DNA from: Cyrtodaria siliqua
Taxonomy: Eukaryota; Mollusca; Bivalvia; Adapedonta; Hiatellidae
NCBI GenBank assembly: GCA_037043455.1
Contig: JAWPHD010004387.1
Coordinates: 1-64,000 of the forward strand
Length of the DNA: 64,000 nt
Direction: 5' to 3'
The notes beneath the pieces were generated by a model. The model saw only the letters and a list, made by a program, of their open reading frames with translations. It was not told where the DNA came from and searched no databases. The stretch's first letter is position 1. Every line of letters starts with the position of its first letter. Of this stretch, positions 46,761 to 58,248 are shown piece by piece. The translations under genes were made by a program, and so were the position numbers.

Positions 46761-47592
46761 TCAGGGTTCTTATATATAGTGTAAGACCCTGTTGGCATTT
46801 ATGAAATACAACATAGGTATTATTAGCAGCAATATAAATGTTAAATTAATTATGATCTTGATATAAAGTTCATGCATGCAACCAGCCTAATGACAATCAG
46901 AAACATGTATTTTCAACGCATATATTAGAGATTGCTAGATTTACTTAGGCCAAGCAATAAGTGGGTTTACTTAGAGTAACACATTTTGACCGGACTGAAA
47001 GAACATGAACTTAAACAAATTTATTGTATTATTCACACAGAAGTGATATTCACTGTGAAACAAGCGATCTTATTAACCATATTTCCAGGTTGTAAATTCT
47101 TTCAAAATTGTTAATTGTATTTGTTACAATGATTATCCTACGTTTAATACCATGCACTTGTAGACCAATTTAAATAAAACATTTATTCATTATTATGGTA
47201 ATATTCTGCGTTTTAAATATATTATATATATGCAGACGACGTCTACTTTTAATTAGAGATGATTATACAGAGGAACAATTGCGATACGTTACACAATCAT
47301 GTAAAGACAGTAACTGATAAATTACGCCTTCGAAGAGGTCACATTTTAACTAACTCATTTGGCAAAATCTTACAGAATTGGTAAATATGCCACTTTAAAT
47401 AGTGCATTAAGTCATGTGACGTTAAGCCGTGAAAACACGTGACGTTATTAAATTTATTGCAATGCGTTTGTCAGTAAAACTTTCAAAAGCAGTAAAATGT
47501 GTTAGAAACGGGTTAGCTAGCTAATGGTAAAGCTATATGGTATCGCTTTAAACAGTCAGCGTGTTTGTGCTTATCAAGAAAATAAAAATCGT

Positions 47593-48912
47593 ATATAGTG
47601 AATACATATTAAAGACGGCATAGAGCAGCTCAACATCGAGAAAGCACGAACACAAGCATTTAAATTGTATTATGTTTTAGAATATATAGCTCTACTATAA
47701 TTTTGATTGAAGAGCAGTGACCTCTTGTTTGGCGTTGACGTTATGTCAGCACATCTTCATTACATGAATCCTAATGCGAAATTAGACCTGAATATACGTG
47801 CAACATATTACCTGACCTAGGCATACACATACAAGATGTGGGTAATACAACGGTGTTTCTTTCAACACTCAAGCAAAGACTGCGCGATACTTATATACAA
47901 AATTGGAACAAGAGGTTAAATGACTCTCCTCGAGCAATGTTTTATCGAACAATTTCGAACTTTAATTTTCAGTCGTATTTAGACATTGTGAATATTAAAA
48001 AGTTTAGAACTGCATTACCAAGACTTCGAGTTTCAGCACACAGGCTTGAAATTGAAACTGGTAGATGGAAAAAGTCGATAAAAACACCGAGAGAAAATAG
48101 AAAATGTAAAATATGCAATACCCTAGAAGATGAGTTTCACTTTTTATTCGAATGTAGCCTTTACTCGGATTTAGGACAGAGCACTTTAAACCTTACTTCA
48201 CTGAAAGGGTTAGCATGTATAAAGCGATTACTCCATTGCAATCAGACTGTAAAACAAATATTAAGAATCTAGCATCCTACGTTTACAAAGCGTGTAACTT
48301 ACGAAACGAATTAGTATTTGTCGAGTAATATTAGCTCTCCTGTTGTAAAGGTACATTTACTATTTTACATTTGGAAAATTGACTGCTAAATGTTGAAGGT
48401 ACACAAAAAGTCTCATTCTCACGTGTTTTATAACTTGATAAATCTGAAGTACTAGTGTTGAAGTTGTAATCATATGCATTTTAAATGCATACACATGTGT
48501 TGTATAATATAGATGCTGCATCAATGTTCTTGTCTTTGAACGTAACTGTTAGTAACTGTATGTTATATATATATATTTGCTCAAGGGTCATCTATGACCT
48601 ATTGCAAGTTATTTATGCAACTATGTACGGCTAATTTGGGGTGGCCTCGGCCCAAATTGACCTATGACGAGGGAATAAAAGCTTCTTCTATCTATCATAC
48701 TATGCTGTCAACGTGATTAGCAGCACTACTATTTGCTATGCCGGTAATAACATTTACTGATAATTAGAAAATTCAGTTATGTACCAGATCGACTACATTG
48801 GACACTGGTTACACATGAATGCACTTTGTTACTTGTTACTTTATTTCTTCCTTGGAGTGTTTATATTGAAGATAACAACGTGCATCATAGTGACTGTGCA
48901 TGCACGCGTATA
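47593..48912 (+). mobile_element. LINE insertion, C-terminal part of ORF2 plus 3' UTR
   Basis: The frame at 47838-48272 encodes WNKRLNDSPRAMFYRTI, TALPRLRVSAHRLEIETG RW-type residues, and CKICNTLEDEFHFLFEC. This is the usual C-terminal Cys/His region downstream of RT in CR1/Jockey-type LINEs. A frameshift near 48228 leads into NLASYVYKACNLRNELVFV. The 3' UTR ends in AATAAAAGCTTCTTC plus TCTATCTATC. Copy B lacks it and reads straight through at about 58216, defining the insertion. RT itself is absent (5' truncated). Confidence 0.75.
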
Positions 48913-49639
48913 CTTAAATTTGTTTTAACCTGTCACATATAAAAAAAAGCAATATAAATATATATATATGTTTGTGACAAGACAAATTTGTTTAGTCAGA
49001 AGTATATGTTCTGTTTTACTCTGTATATTTTATTTGGCATCATTTATGGACGTGTACACTTTAACATGTGTTTTAGAAACAAGCACGTTTAAACGTTTAC
49101 TTGTTTGGTGCTGTGTGATTTACTATTTCTACATTCATTTTGTTCAAACTGTTCAGTCAATTGTCATATGTTAAATGCACACTCAGATTTGATCTCATAG
49201 GAATAGTTTAATATTAACTAGAGGCTCAAGACCTAAATACACATTTACTATTGACGGGTTTAATAGTTATCTGTTTTATGTTGCAAAATAGCTTTGCTTG
49301 TCAATGGCACAAACTAGAAACATTGAAAAACTAAACAAATTAAATGTTTTGTTGATTTGTTTATTTAGCTTAACACATTGCTAAACATGGTTTGGACACA
49401 TTTTCGTTGCGATCTATAACACGTTTGGCATATTGTTGTGCTTTAGTATCTTACATATAGGGCTATATTATATTTGGAAAAGTTACCGATGATGTATGCT
49501 TTCTTGTTTGAGATCTCAACTTTTAATTGTATATATGTATAATGTTGATGCTTTACAACTTATAACTAAACATTTATTCTGTCGTTAAGGTGAACAACCT
49601 TTACAAGGCATATACGAAATGGATTTATTGTTGATATCT

Positions 49640-49930
49640 GTGTTTAAGATGCCATGTATATTATACTTACATATGCTGTGCATATTACACATGTACATGT
49701 ACCGTATATGCATAGTATATATACTTTACAAATACTACATATGCATAATATATATACTTAGGTACATTTACTATACATAATATATTTACACATACTATGC
49801 AGAGTATACTTACAAATACCTTGCATATTATACTTACATATGCTATGCATATTATTCTTACATATAATATGCATATCATACTTACGTATGCTATGCATGT
49901 TATACTTACACATAAAATACATACTGGAAT
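49640..49930. repeat. About 24-27-bp tandem repeat
   Basis: Units contain ATACTTACATATGCTATGCATAT with variants. The same array occurs in copy B at 61040-61230. Confidence 0.8.
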
Positions 49931-50149
49931 ATGCACAGAATTAGCTCAAACAGTGCGGTTCTGCAGTTAAGAATATTCTAAGGCTTTTTATTCAATGCAA
50001 GTGAAGGGTGGTCCTGGTATGTTCATTTCTATTGGCTCTATGTAGCATGTTTGTGTGGTTGCGCCCTGAAGCCAAATTAACTTCATTTAGTTGCACTATT
50101 GTTAAACAAATACAGTTTGTTCGTGCAGTAACTTTAATAAACGCTTAAA

Positions 50150-50403
50150 CAATAAATATATTAATACATGTTTAAACGATAAATATATTAATACATTTTC
50201 AAACAATAAATATATTAATACATGTTTAAACAATAAATATATTAATACATGTTCAAACAATAAATATATATATTAATACATGTTCAAACAATAAATATAT
50301 TAATACATGTTCAAACAATAAATATATTAATACATGTTTAAACAATAAATATATGAATACATGTTCAAACAATAAATATATTAATACATGTTCAAACAAT
50401 AAA
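50150..50403. repeat. 27-bp tandem repeat expanded in copy A
   Basis: About nine to ten units of AAACAATAAATATATTAATA plus CATGTTC. Copy B has only about two units (61410-61450). Confidence 0.9.
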
Positions 50404-51026
50404 GCTTTTAACATTAAACATGCTTAAAATATATTTAAGAGTCAACTTGAATAGGCAGACAGTATTATTGTTTGCTAATTTAACTTAATTTCATTATATG
50501 CTACTACTTCCTAGAATTTACGATTCTGCAGGTGTTGATGTATTACATATACGTTTGTCTTAATGCCAACTGAGAGTGAAATGGTATTGTAAATATGTAT
50601 TGATTTTTAAATACGCCGTAAAACCCCATTATGATAATCTACATTTCGCTCATGCTTCAAAACATGTAGTTGTGACAGATTGTTGTTTTGGCGTTGCATT
50701 CTAACTACAACTAGTATATAGATACCGTCGGTTTATCATTTGTCCAATGTTTTCTTTTGCGGACAGACTCATAACATACACGTTGCTAACATAAGTGTAG
50801 TTTACGAAGCAAGAGTTAAAACAATACTTACTATATTTGAATCTGTGTACGCATATAAGTACATCTTATATTCGCTATGCTGAAGGCTTATTGCGTATAC
50901 ATTATATCAAGTACATTATGTCTTATTCTTAAAATAACAGTTTAAAGATCCGTGCCAGATGTATACAGGTGATTGAAGAAATATGTCCTTATGAGTTTCT
51001 CCTTTAAATATTTGTGAATTTATATA

Positions 51027-51127
51027 CGTTATATCGAGAAAACAGATATGGACATGAATACGTTATATCGAGAAAACAGATATGGACATGAATACGTTAT
51101 ATCGAGAAAACAGATATGGACATGTTG
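51027..51127. repeat. 34-bp unit, three tandem copies
   Basis: TACGTTATATCGAGAAAACA with GATATGGACATGAA is repeated three times. Copy B has one unit near 62138-62170. Confidence 0.9.
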
Positions 51128-51739
51128 GGGGCACGGAGAGATAATTAGAAAAAAGAGTATGATAATGAAGCCAACTTTAATGAACTTAACTTAAATAAAG
51201 TCATTTGTTTTAACTTTGTTTTTCATTCGGAAATCCTTATCTCGGTTTAGATGTTGGGTTGGTGTAGCATATATTTTCTTGTTGGTGCCATATAGTAGTT
51301 ACTGGGGTGCAGTCAAAAACAGTTGATGTTATTGTTAATAGTTTTAATTCATTATATTATATGCATGCGGCCAATATCCCTGATGTTCAAATATGAACGG
51401 GTTTTATGTTCAGTGATTCTATCATAATATTTGCTTATGTTTGTAAATATTTGCTCAATAGTTTTGATGTGCCAAAGGAGGTTCGAAGTATACATACGCT
51501 AGACGGCACTTATAATACCACACATACATATTATATCATATAGTTTAAACGGAATAACGGAAACAGTTTTGCATGTATATTTTAACAGATTTATAAAATT
51601 GAACAGAAATGATGCAGAATCAGTGTTTTATTTACATTTAATATCGGGGCAAGTACACGTGTCATTTAGTATATTATAGGTATTGAATTTGTATGGCTAA
51701 ATATTACTTGGAACGAGTTGTTTTGGCAAAGGACGACGA

Positions 51740-52205
51740 TACTTTCATATTGTTTTCGATCAATGTTAATTCTATGACTATTACTTTTCATTGTATTTGT
51801 GTTATTTTTATAGCTTTTGATGGAATTCCTATCTTGTCATTCAGTTTCATTGTGTGTGAATGATTATTTTGCGCGAAAACGAAGTCGACGTCGGATGACG
51901 TCATTAAAAACATCAAGCGATTTTCTAAAGTTTGTTTACCATTCGATAACGTTAAAAGCAGTGGGTGAGTGACCATTTGAATTATTTTATCAATTTCTGC
52001 CATAAAAGGTTGAAAAAAAAACAACGTATTTTTTATTGACACTATAGGAAGGATTCCGTTATTTTATTTGAAAGTAGTTCCTTATTTCTATTTCGCGGCT
52101 CTTAGCAAGCACGAGAAAAAGTTCCGGTGCAATATCAATGTGTGCAATATCGTAGAATATTGCACACTTAGCTCAATGCAAACTAAACGGGACAATATGA
52201 AAGTA
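51740..52205. mobile_element. TIR element present only in duplication copy A
   Basis: Terminal TACTTTCATATTGT and its exact complement are 14 bp long. The corresponding place in copy B (about 63098) lacks about 500 bp. The minus frame 51788-52042 lies inside and has no recognisable domain. Confidence 0.6.
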
Positions 52206-52799
52206 TACAATAAACATGGGTATATATGGTGTGTATTATAAGTAGGTTATGTAAACAACAATATTAAGAGGTTATCAGCTGAGGTAGATGTGACTGTTTG
52301 TTATATTGGCCCGCTTTGAGGCTCGATAACTTTAGCAACAATATTAGTATTATCATTGTAGTCATATATTGCATATGCTTCATACTTACTTATGTGTAAA
52401 TAAGACATTAAACATGAACACATTATATACTGTTTTTTTTCTTATTTTTCGCCAAAACAAGTTTTTATTCCATTTAGAAAAATAAACATTAACACTAATT
52501 TGTTTTAGCTGTTATCATAAGCGGTAAAATGGCAAATATATTACGTAGAATGAACAGTCAAACATAAATATACAAATAAGAGACTGAACTACATATGTAT
52601 GAACTAATTGCTTGCTTATGGAATAGCAACATGAACGTAAGCCCACAATGTTTACGAGTTTTGTGACGATATGTGATGCTTAAAGACAATTCAGACATTG
52701 CAGGTGATTTTCAGAGAAAAGAAATCCGTAACCACTACTTCTCTCCGCCTGCAAATGTATTGATGTACGGATTTGCGATATACAAGTACTCGGTATAAT

Positions 52800-53010
52800 A
52801 AAATTTGTATGCTGACCAGATTTTCAAGATATACGGTTAGTTGGTCGAACAAAGATGTATTTTGACAAGATTTTCAAGACATACGGTTAGTCGGTCAAAC
52901 ACAATGTGTATGTTAGTCGGTCAAACACAATGTATATGTTGAACAGATTTTCAAAACATACGGGTCGAACACAATATATATGTTGTTCCGAATTTTCAAC
53001 ATAAACGGGC
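52800..53010. repeat. About 50-60-bp tandem repeat beside a Penelope-like end
   Basis: Units contain CAGATTTTCAAGATATACGG and GGTCGAACACAAT-type words. Copy B has the same at 63380-63680. Confidence 0.8.
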
Positions 53011-53019
53011 AGTACATAG

Positions 53020-53545
53020 TTTCCAGGGTGCACCTAATCTTACTCTTACCAGAGTGTCATCCCAATTAAACGAAACAGTGAACACTCCCCATCCGGCTAT
53101 TGCTCTAACGGTGTAGGCAGCATCAATATGCAAAAATAGGCATAACTCTAAGATGATCTTGTTTATATAAACATAAGAACAAAAGCCTAGACAGCCACAA
53201 AACCAGTACTCAGTGACTTGACAGAAACCAGAGCAATACGAGAATACACATTTAAGGACACGACAAGACATGATTGAAGACAAACAAGGTGGACGTCATC
53301 ATCTGATCCACAATGTGTCGGATCATCTGTCAAAGAAAACAGAAAACTAAGTAGCGAGCTGAAATGGGTCCATCACTAAACATGCTGAGGGTTGTACAAT
53401 GACAGAGTCATAACCTCTTTTAGTAAACCCTCTGACAAGTTGAATACAGAGTGTATGAAAGGACCATAACCAAGGATCTGTAACTTCACGATAGGTATAA
53501 ATATGGATATTCGACTTATTGGTGGCTAGAATATACAACCAAACA
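53020..53545 (-). mobile_element. Penelope-like 3' fragment in copy A
   Basis: Matches 32440-32900: CCTAGACAGCCACAAAAC, GTACTCAGTGACTTGACAGA, GACACGACAAGACATG, GTGGACGTCATC, AAATGGGTCCATCACTAAAC, CATGCTGAGGGTTGTACAAT. Truncated at both sides and with broken frames. Confidence 0.65.
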
Positions 53546-54294
53546 AAAATAACACAACTATAAGTATTATAGAGATCACTAATACCAACTTATGGTGGTC
53601 TATGAATTCCACTGTATATACTTTATTACCATTGTAATAATACTTTAATAAGAGCTAGCAACTATCATGGTAGAGCATGTCTACTATTTTGATCGGTGGA
53701 CATACATGTAAGAAACGGTAGTTATTAGCAAATAATGACCATACTAGGACAAACCATATCAAATACCAATATAAAATAAATGAGAAACTTACTAAATGTG
53801 AATGAAATTGAAGAAAAAACTAATTAACGAAAATAACCACCTCCATCTTGCCCCTACCCATAGATGATCATAGATCCTGGCCCTCCGTTATACATTAGAG
53901 TAAAAAGAAACTAATACGGTCATGTTTATTAATAAATTTGATTCTTTCTAATTTTCGGAAACCAACTGACCTAGTATCAGAATCGATATTTGTAATCAAT
54001 GTAAATCCCATGTAATTATTTTGAGCTTTGATTTGGTAACTAAAATAACTTGTGCTCTGTCAGATATGTTCAATGGCGGGTAAGTTGATTGCTTGGCTTA
54101 CAATGAGCCTTTCTTCTACAATTTTATGGGAACAAGTCCAGATTCAGTCGTGTAAATAAACGTATGTTTCAAAATGAACAAATATACTCATTTATATTGA
54201 ACTGAAGTTTTTTGTTGAACAATGCAGCCCAGTTAGGAAAACTAATCTACTCTGAGACATTCTTTACAAAGCCTTTGATGTTTTGAGTCAATTA

Positions 54295-54510
54295 ATGAAT
54301 GAATACTGATAAAGGTGATCCTTTTGGAGCAACAAACACAATTAAGAGAATAAAGCAGCAGACTCGATTTTATTGAAAATTTGGAAAAATCGTCGAACAC
54401 GATAAATACAATAAATAGTGCAATCTCGGTTTGATTGAACTGTTCATGAACGGTAGTAAAACGTGCTTTCTACCGTAAAACCCTCTAGCCCCGGGTTGAG
54501 CCGAATTCAA
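54295..54510. repeat. Dispersed repeat family R1, copy f
   Basis: AATACTGATAAAGGTGATCC, GAGCAACAAACACAATTAAG, GCAGACTCGATTTTATTGA and CTGTTCATGAACGG, diverged. Confidence 0.55.
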
Positions 54511-54639
54511 TATTTAAAATGCAAATAGTACAGATGTTTGAGCCATCCCGAATATGGTATGATGACCGTGAACATGGAAGTTTACACACCAGTCCATGGC
54601 CAAGGTCCCAGTTTCTAACAAAACGCTTTGCCCCAAACA

Positions 54640-55025
54640 GTCAGGGAACTTTTGAAAAACCATCACCTTAAATGGTGATGATGTTTCATCATAAACACTT
54701 ATTCTCATGGTAATTATTTTCCATCACCTTTCATGTTACTACATTTTCGAAAATAATTCAGGCAACGATTTATCGTGACATAGTATAATCTTGCAAACTT
54801 TCAATGTGAGGGTTTTCCATCACCCAGATTAAAAAACTGTCAACTTGATCAAAGTGAAACGCTTCAAAGTGAAAACCAACAGGCAACAATAACAGGCAAT
54901 AAACACAGGGAAGTGAAATAAATCAGACTTGTGGCATGGTAGCGAGTTTGCGTATTTAATTATAATGTGATGAAACATCATCACCATTTAGTATGAAGGT
55001 TTTTCAAATGTTTCCTGGCTGCTAA
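54640..55025. mobile_element. Inverted-repeat element with AAATGGTGATGATG ends
   Basis: GGAACTTTTGAAAAACCATC then AAATGGTGATGATGTTTCATC near 54646-54690 (exact core TGGTGATGATGTTTCATC) recurs in inverse orientation at 54965-55015. No open frame of interest. Confidence 0.65.
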
Positions 55026-56201
55026 AAGAGAAAACAATGGGCGAAATAGCAAAATGGAATAAGCTGGAAGCAGAGTTTATGAATCCTGCGTATCACAGGT
55101 AAGAGTAAAAATACACATCTGAAAGTGAAAACCATGTCTGAAAAGTGTTAATAAAAAGATAGCAAGCACGGTCATTTGAAACTCCTTCGGCCTTATAATA
55201 AATTAAAAAAAGCAGGCAACATATCCTAAGGATGATTAAACAATACTCTGAACCTTTAAAGGCTGAAGTAGTGGAACCACCTATTCGAAATTCAAGTAAG
55301 AAACCAAAAGTAAACGAGAATGTACCACCGATATCTGTAAATATCGGGTTCAGCGATCTCCAAAGAATAACAGTTCTGATTGCATCTGTAAATATCAGGC
55401 TCAGCATAAAATTTAAAAGTAAACAAAATGAATGTGACCCACTTTAAATTTGACTTATTATTTAATACTAAATATAGAAACTGTAAAATTTTCATAAAAA
55501 TATGTGGGTCCTAGTTTTCAATGAATGACCCCAAAAGTAAGTTACAGTGACCTAATGACTATATTTTTAGTATTAACGAGTAAGTAAGATGTATAACATT
55601 AACATGCATATATAAATATGGTACACGTGGATCACGGTGACCTGTCTGGTTATTTTATTGATGGTATAACGTTGCAACTTGATAAGAAGTGGAGTAAATG
55701 ATAACCGAATATCTCTATCTAGGTTAGGTAATTCACCTAGAAAATGAAAGTACGCTAGTTTTACTTTCGGTATTTGTTTGAAGTATTAGATGTAAAATAC
55801 GATACATTTGCGCCAAAGATAAACATCATGGTAACTTTGTAGTGTACAAACGTACTTATTGAACACGATACGAAATATAATCTTCGTAAACACATTTATT
55901 TTGATTTACATAATGAAGTATCGATTTTTTATTAGCTTTATAGGTTAATATGACAGTGACAAAGCACAAACTGATCATGTGATGAAAGGAAAAACGTAGA
56001 CATATAAAACAAAGTTTAGCTATTAAAAGAAGCACAGGGAGTCATATTGCGAGGAAGTGGAAGAGTATAAAAAGTGAGAACTGAACCCCACCACATCCTC
56101 TTGATCTCAAGTAAATGCATACTGATGATAACAAGGAATGTTTTAAGACATTAAATGAAATGGGTTTTTACTTTCCGTTAACATAACTTTCATCCTACTA
56201 G
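55026..56201. other. Intergenic stretch
   Basis: At 55330-55395 an ATCTGTAAATATC word is repeated, giving two near copies of a unit of about 60 bp. The frames at 55093-55495 overlap on opposite strands and show no domain. Confidence 0.35.
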
Positions 56202-56299
56202 GTAACATTTGGATAGCAACCTCAGACGGTAATGAGATGAAGATGCTGTCTTCCATAAATATGGCAGTGTACAGTTTTGCAATACTCAAGGTGATATAA
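56202..56299 (+). pseudogene. Possible relic TNF-like terminal exon
   Basis: After an acceptor-like CATCCTACTAG, an open stretch enters in phase 1, encodes NIWIATSDGNEMKML then SSINMAVYSFAILKVI, and stops at TAA (56297). The layout resembles the last exon of the TNF ligand at 43603-43849: an I-x-I/V strand, then LS, then 15 residues ending in an aromatic/small-I-L-K-V tail. Similarity is weak and short, and no partner exon was found upstream. It could be a relic of a paralogue or chance. Confidence 0.25.
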
Positions 56300-56899
56300 C
56301 AACACGGAGACATTTAAGTCATTGTTTTTAAAAATAGCGTCATCGTATGTATAAATGTTTGATAAGCTGTAAAACTCACAGGAAATTGTATCTTAATATT
56401 TGTCTTCTGTTATTGTAATTGTCTATGAGTACCGTAACAGTGAAATGTAAGTGTTGTTATTCTGCTGTCAATCAAACTTATATTCTTTTTTCAAATGCAA
56501 GCACACTATACACAATCGTGTGCTGAAACGAATGTCCTATCCAACATACCATTTGTCTGTGGTTACACTTAGGTAAGTATAACATGTATCCACAAAAATA
56601 ACCCAAGTTATGAGGTCAGTATAATATTATCTACACACATAGCTCAAGTTACTGAACAAAGTGACGTTAATTTGTTCTGTTTTTATTGTGATTTGTAGTC
56701 TAACAAGAGGTTATTAAGTATGTTAATGTTGTAGAATAAACACAAAAAACAAAACATGGTAGTATTTTAATTTTAATCATCTGAAACATATAACCCGCGG
56801 TAAATAGTGCACCTGTATACTTTGTGTTTCGGTGTGTATATTACATTTATATTGCTACATTACATTTTATATTTCCGGGTTTTGATACTTTTATTTTAC

Positions 56900-57330
56900 T
56901 ACTGTGCAATGATTGTTTCCGTGTTTAATTGTTATTGCTATTGTACAATTTATATTTTATGTTACGTTTATATTGCTATTGTATAATTTATGTTTTATGT
57001 TGCGTTTATATTGCTACTGTACAATGTATGTTTTATGTTATGTTTATATGGCTATTGTACAATGTATGTGTTATGCTACGTTTAATATTGCTATTGTACA
57101 ATGTATGTTTTATGTTACGTTTATATTGCTATTGTATAATGTATGTTTTATGTTAGGTTTATATGGCTATTGTACACTGTATGTGTTATGCTACGTTTAT
57201 ATTGCTATTGTACAATTTATGTTTTATGTTACGTTTATATTGCTATTGTATAATTTATGTTTTATTTTAGGTTTATATTGCTGCAGTACAATTTATGTTT
57301 CATGTTAGATTTATATTGCTACAGTACAAT
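56900..57330. repeat. 38-bp tandem array, copy B
   Basis: Same unit as 46200-46740. The 131-aa frame at 56913-57308 is repeat sequence. Confidence 0.9.
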
Positions 57331-58248
57331 TATGTTGCCGATTTTATCCTCTTTGGCATCAGGGTTCTTATATATAGTATAAGACCCTGTTGGCATTTAT
57401 GAAATACAACATATATATTAATATGTTAGTACAATATAAATTATGTTCAGCAGCAATATAAATGTTAAATTAATTATGATAATGATATAAAGTTCATGCA
57501 TGCAACCAGCCTAAGGATAAGCAGAAACACGTATTTTCAACGCATATATTAGAAATTGCTAGATTTACTTAGGCCAAGCAATAAGTGGATTTACTTAGAG
57601 TAACACATTTTGACCGGAATGAAAGAACATTTATTGTATTATTCACACAGAAGTGATATTCACTGTGAAACGACCTTATTAACCATATTTCCAGATTGTT
57701 AATTTTTTCAAAATTGTTAATTGTATTTGTTACAATGCTTATCCTACGTTTAATACCATGCACTTGTAGACCAATTTTAAATAAAACATTTATTCATTAT
57801 TATGGTGAACAAGTAGCTTTTATTGTAATAATCTGCGTTTTAAATATATTATATATACACAGAAGACGTCTACTTTTAATGCGAGATAATTATACAGAGG
57901 AACAATTGCGATACGTTACACAATCATGTAAAGACAGTAACTGATAAATTACGCCCTCGATGAGCTCACATTTTAACTAACTCATTTGGCAAAATCTTAC
58001 AGAATTGGTAAATATGCCACTTTAAATAGTGCATGTGACGTTAAGCCGTCAAAACACGTGACGTTATTAATTTTATTGCAATGCGTTTGTCAGAAAACGT
58101 TCAAAAGCAGTAAAATGTTTTAGAAACGGGTTAACCGGCTAATGGTAAAGCTATATGGTATCTTTTATTCGTTTTAAACAGTCAGCGTTTTTGTGCTTAT
58201 CAAGAAAATAAAAATAGTTAAATTTGTTTTTACCTGTCACATATAAAA

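Larger units (their letters stand above)
46090..53560. repeat. Segmental duplication, copy A
   Basis: Colinear with 56815-64000. Shared landmarks run from the tandem array (TTTTGATACTTTTATTTTAC) through CATGCATGCAACCAGCCTAA, GTCAGAAGTATATGTTCTG, AAGGTGAACAACCTTTACAA and GATACCGTCGGTTTA to the Penelope-like piece (GTAGGCAGCATCAATATGC). Copy A alone has a LINE insertion (about 47593-48912), a 27-bp array expansion, a 34-bp triplication and a MITE (51740-52205). Confidence 0.9.

Noticed and set aside
45635..46804. Several overlapping Tyr/Leu/Cys-rich frames that look like multi-span membrane proteins
   Set aside because: All lie in 45-bp and 38-bp tandem arrays, and three frames are open at once.
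56913..57308. 131-residue membrane-like frame
   Set aside because: Copy-B version of the same 38-bp array.
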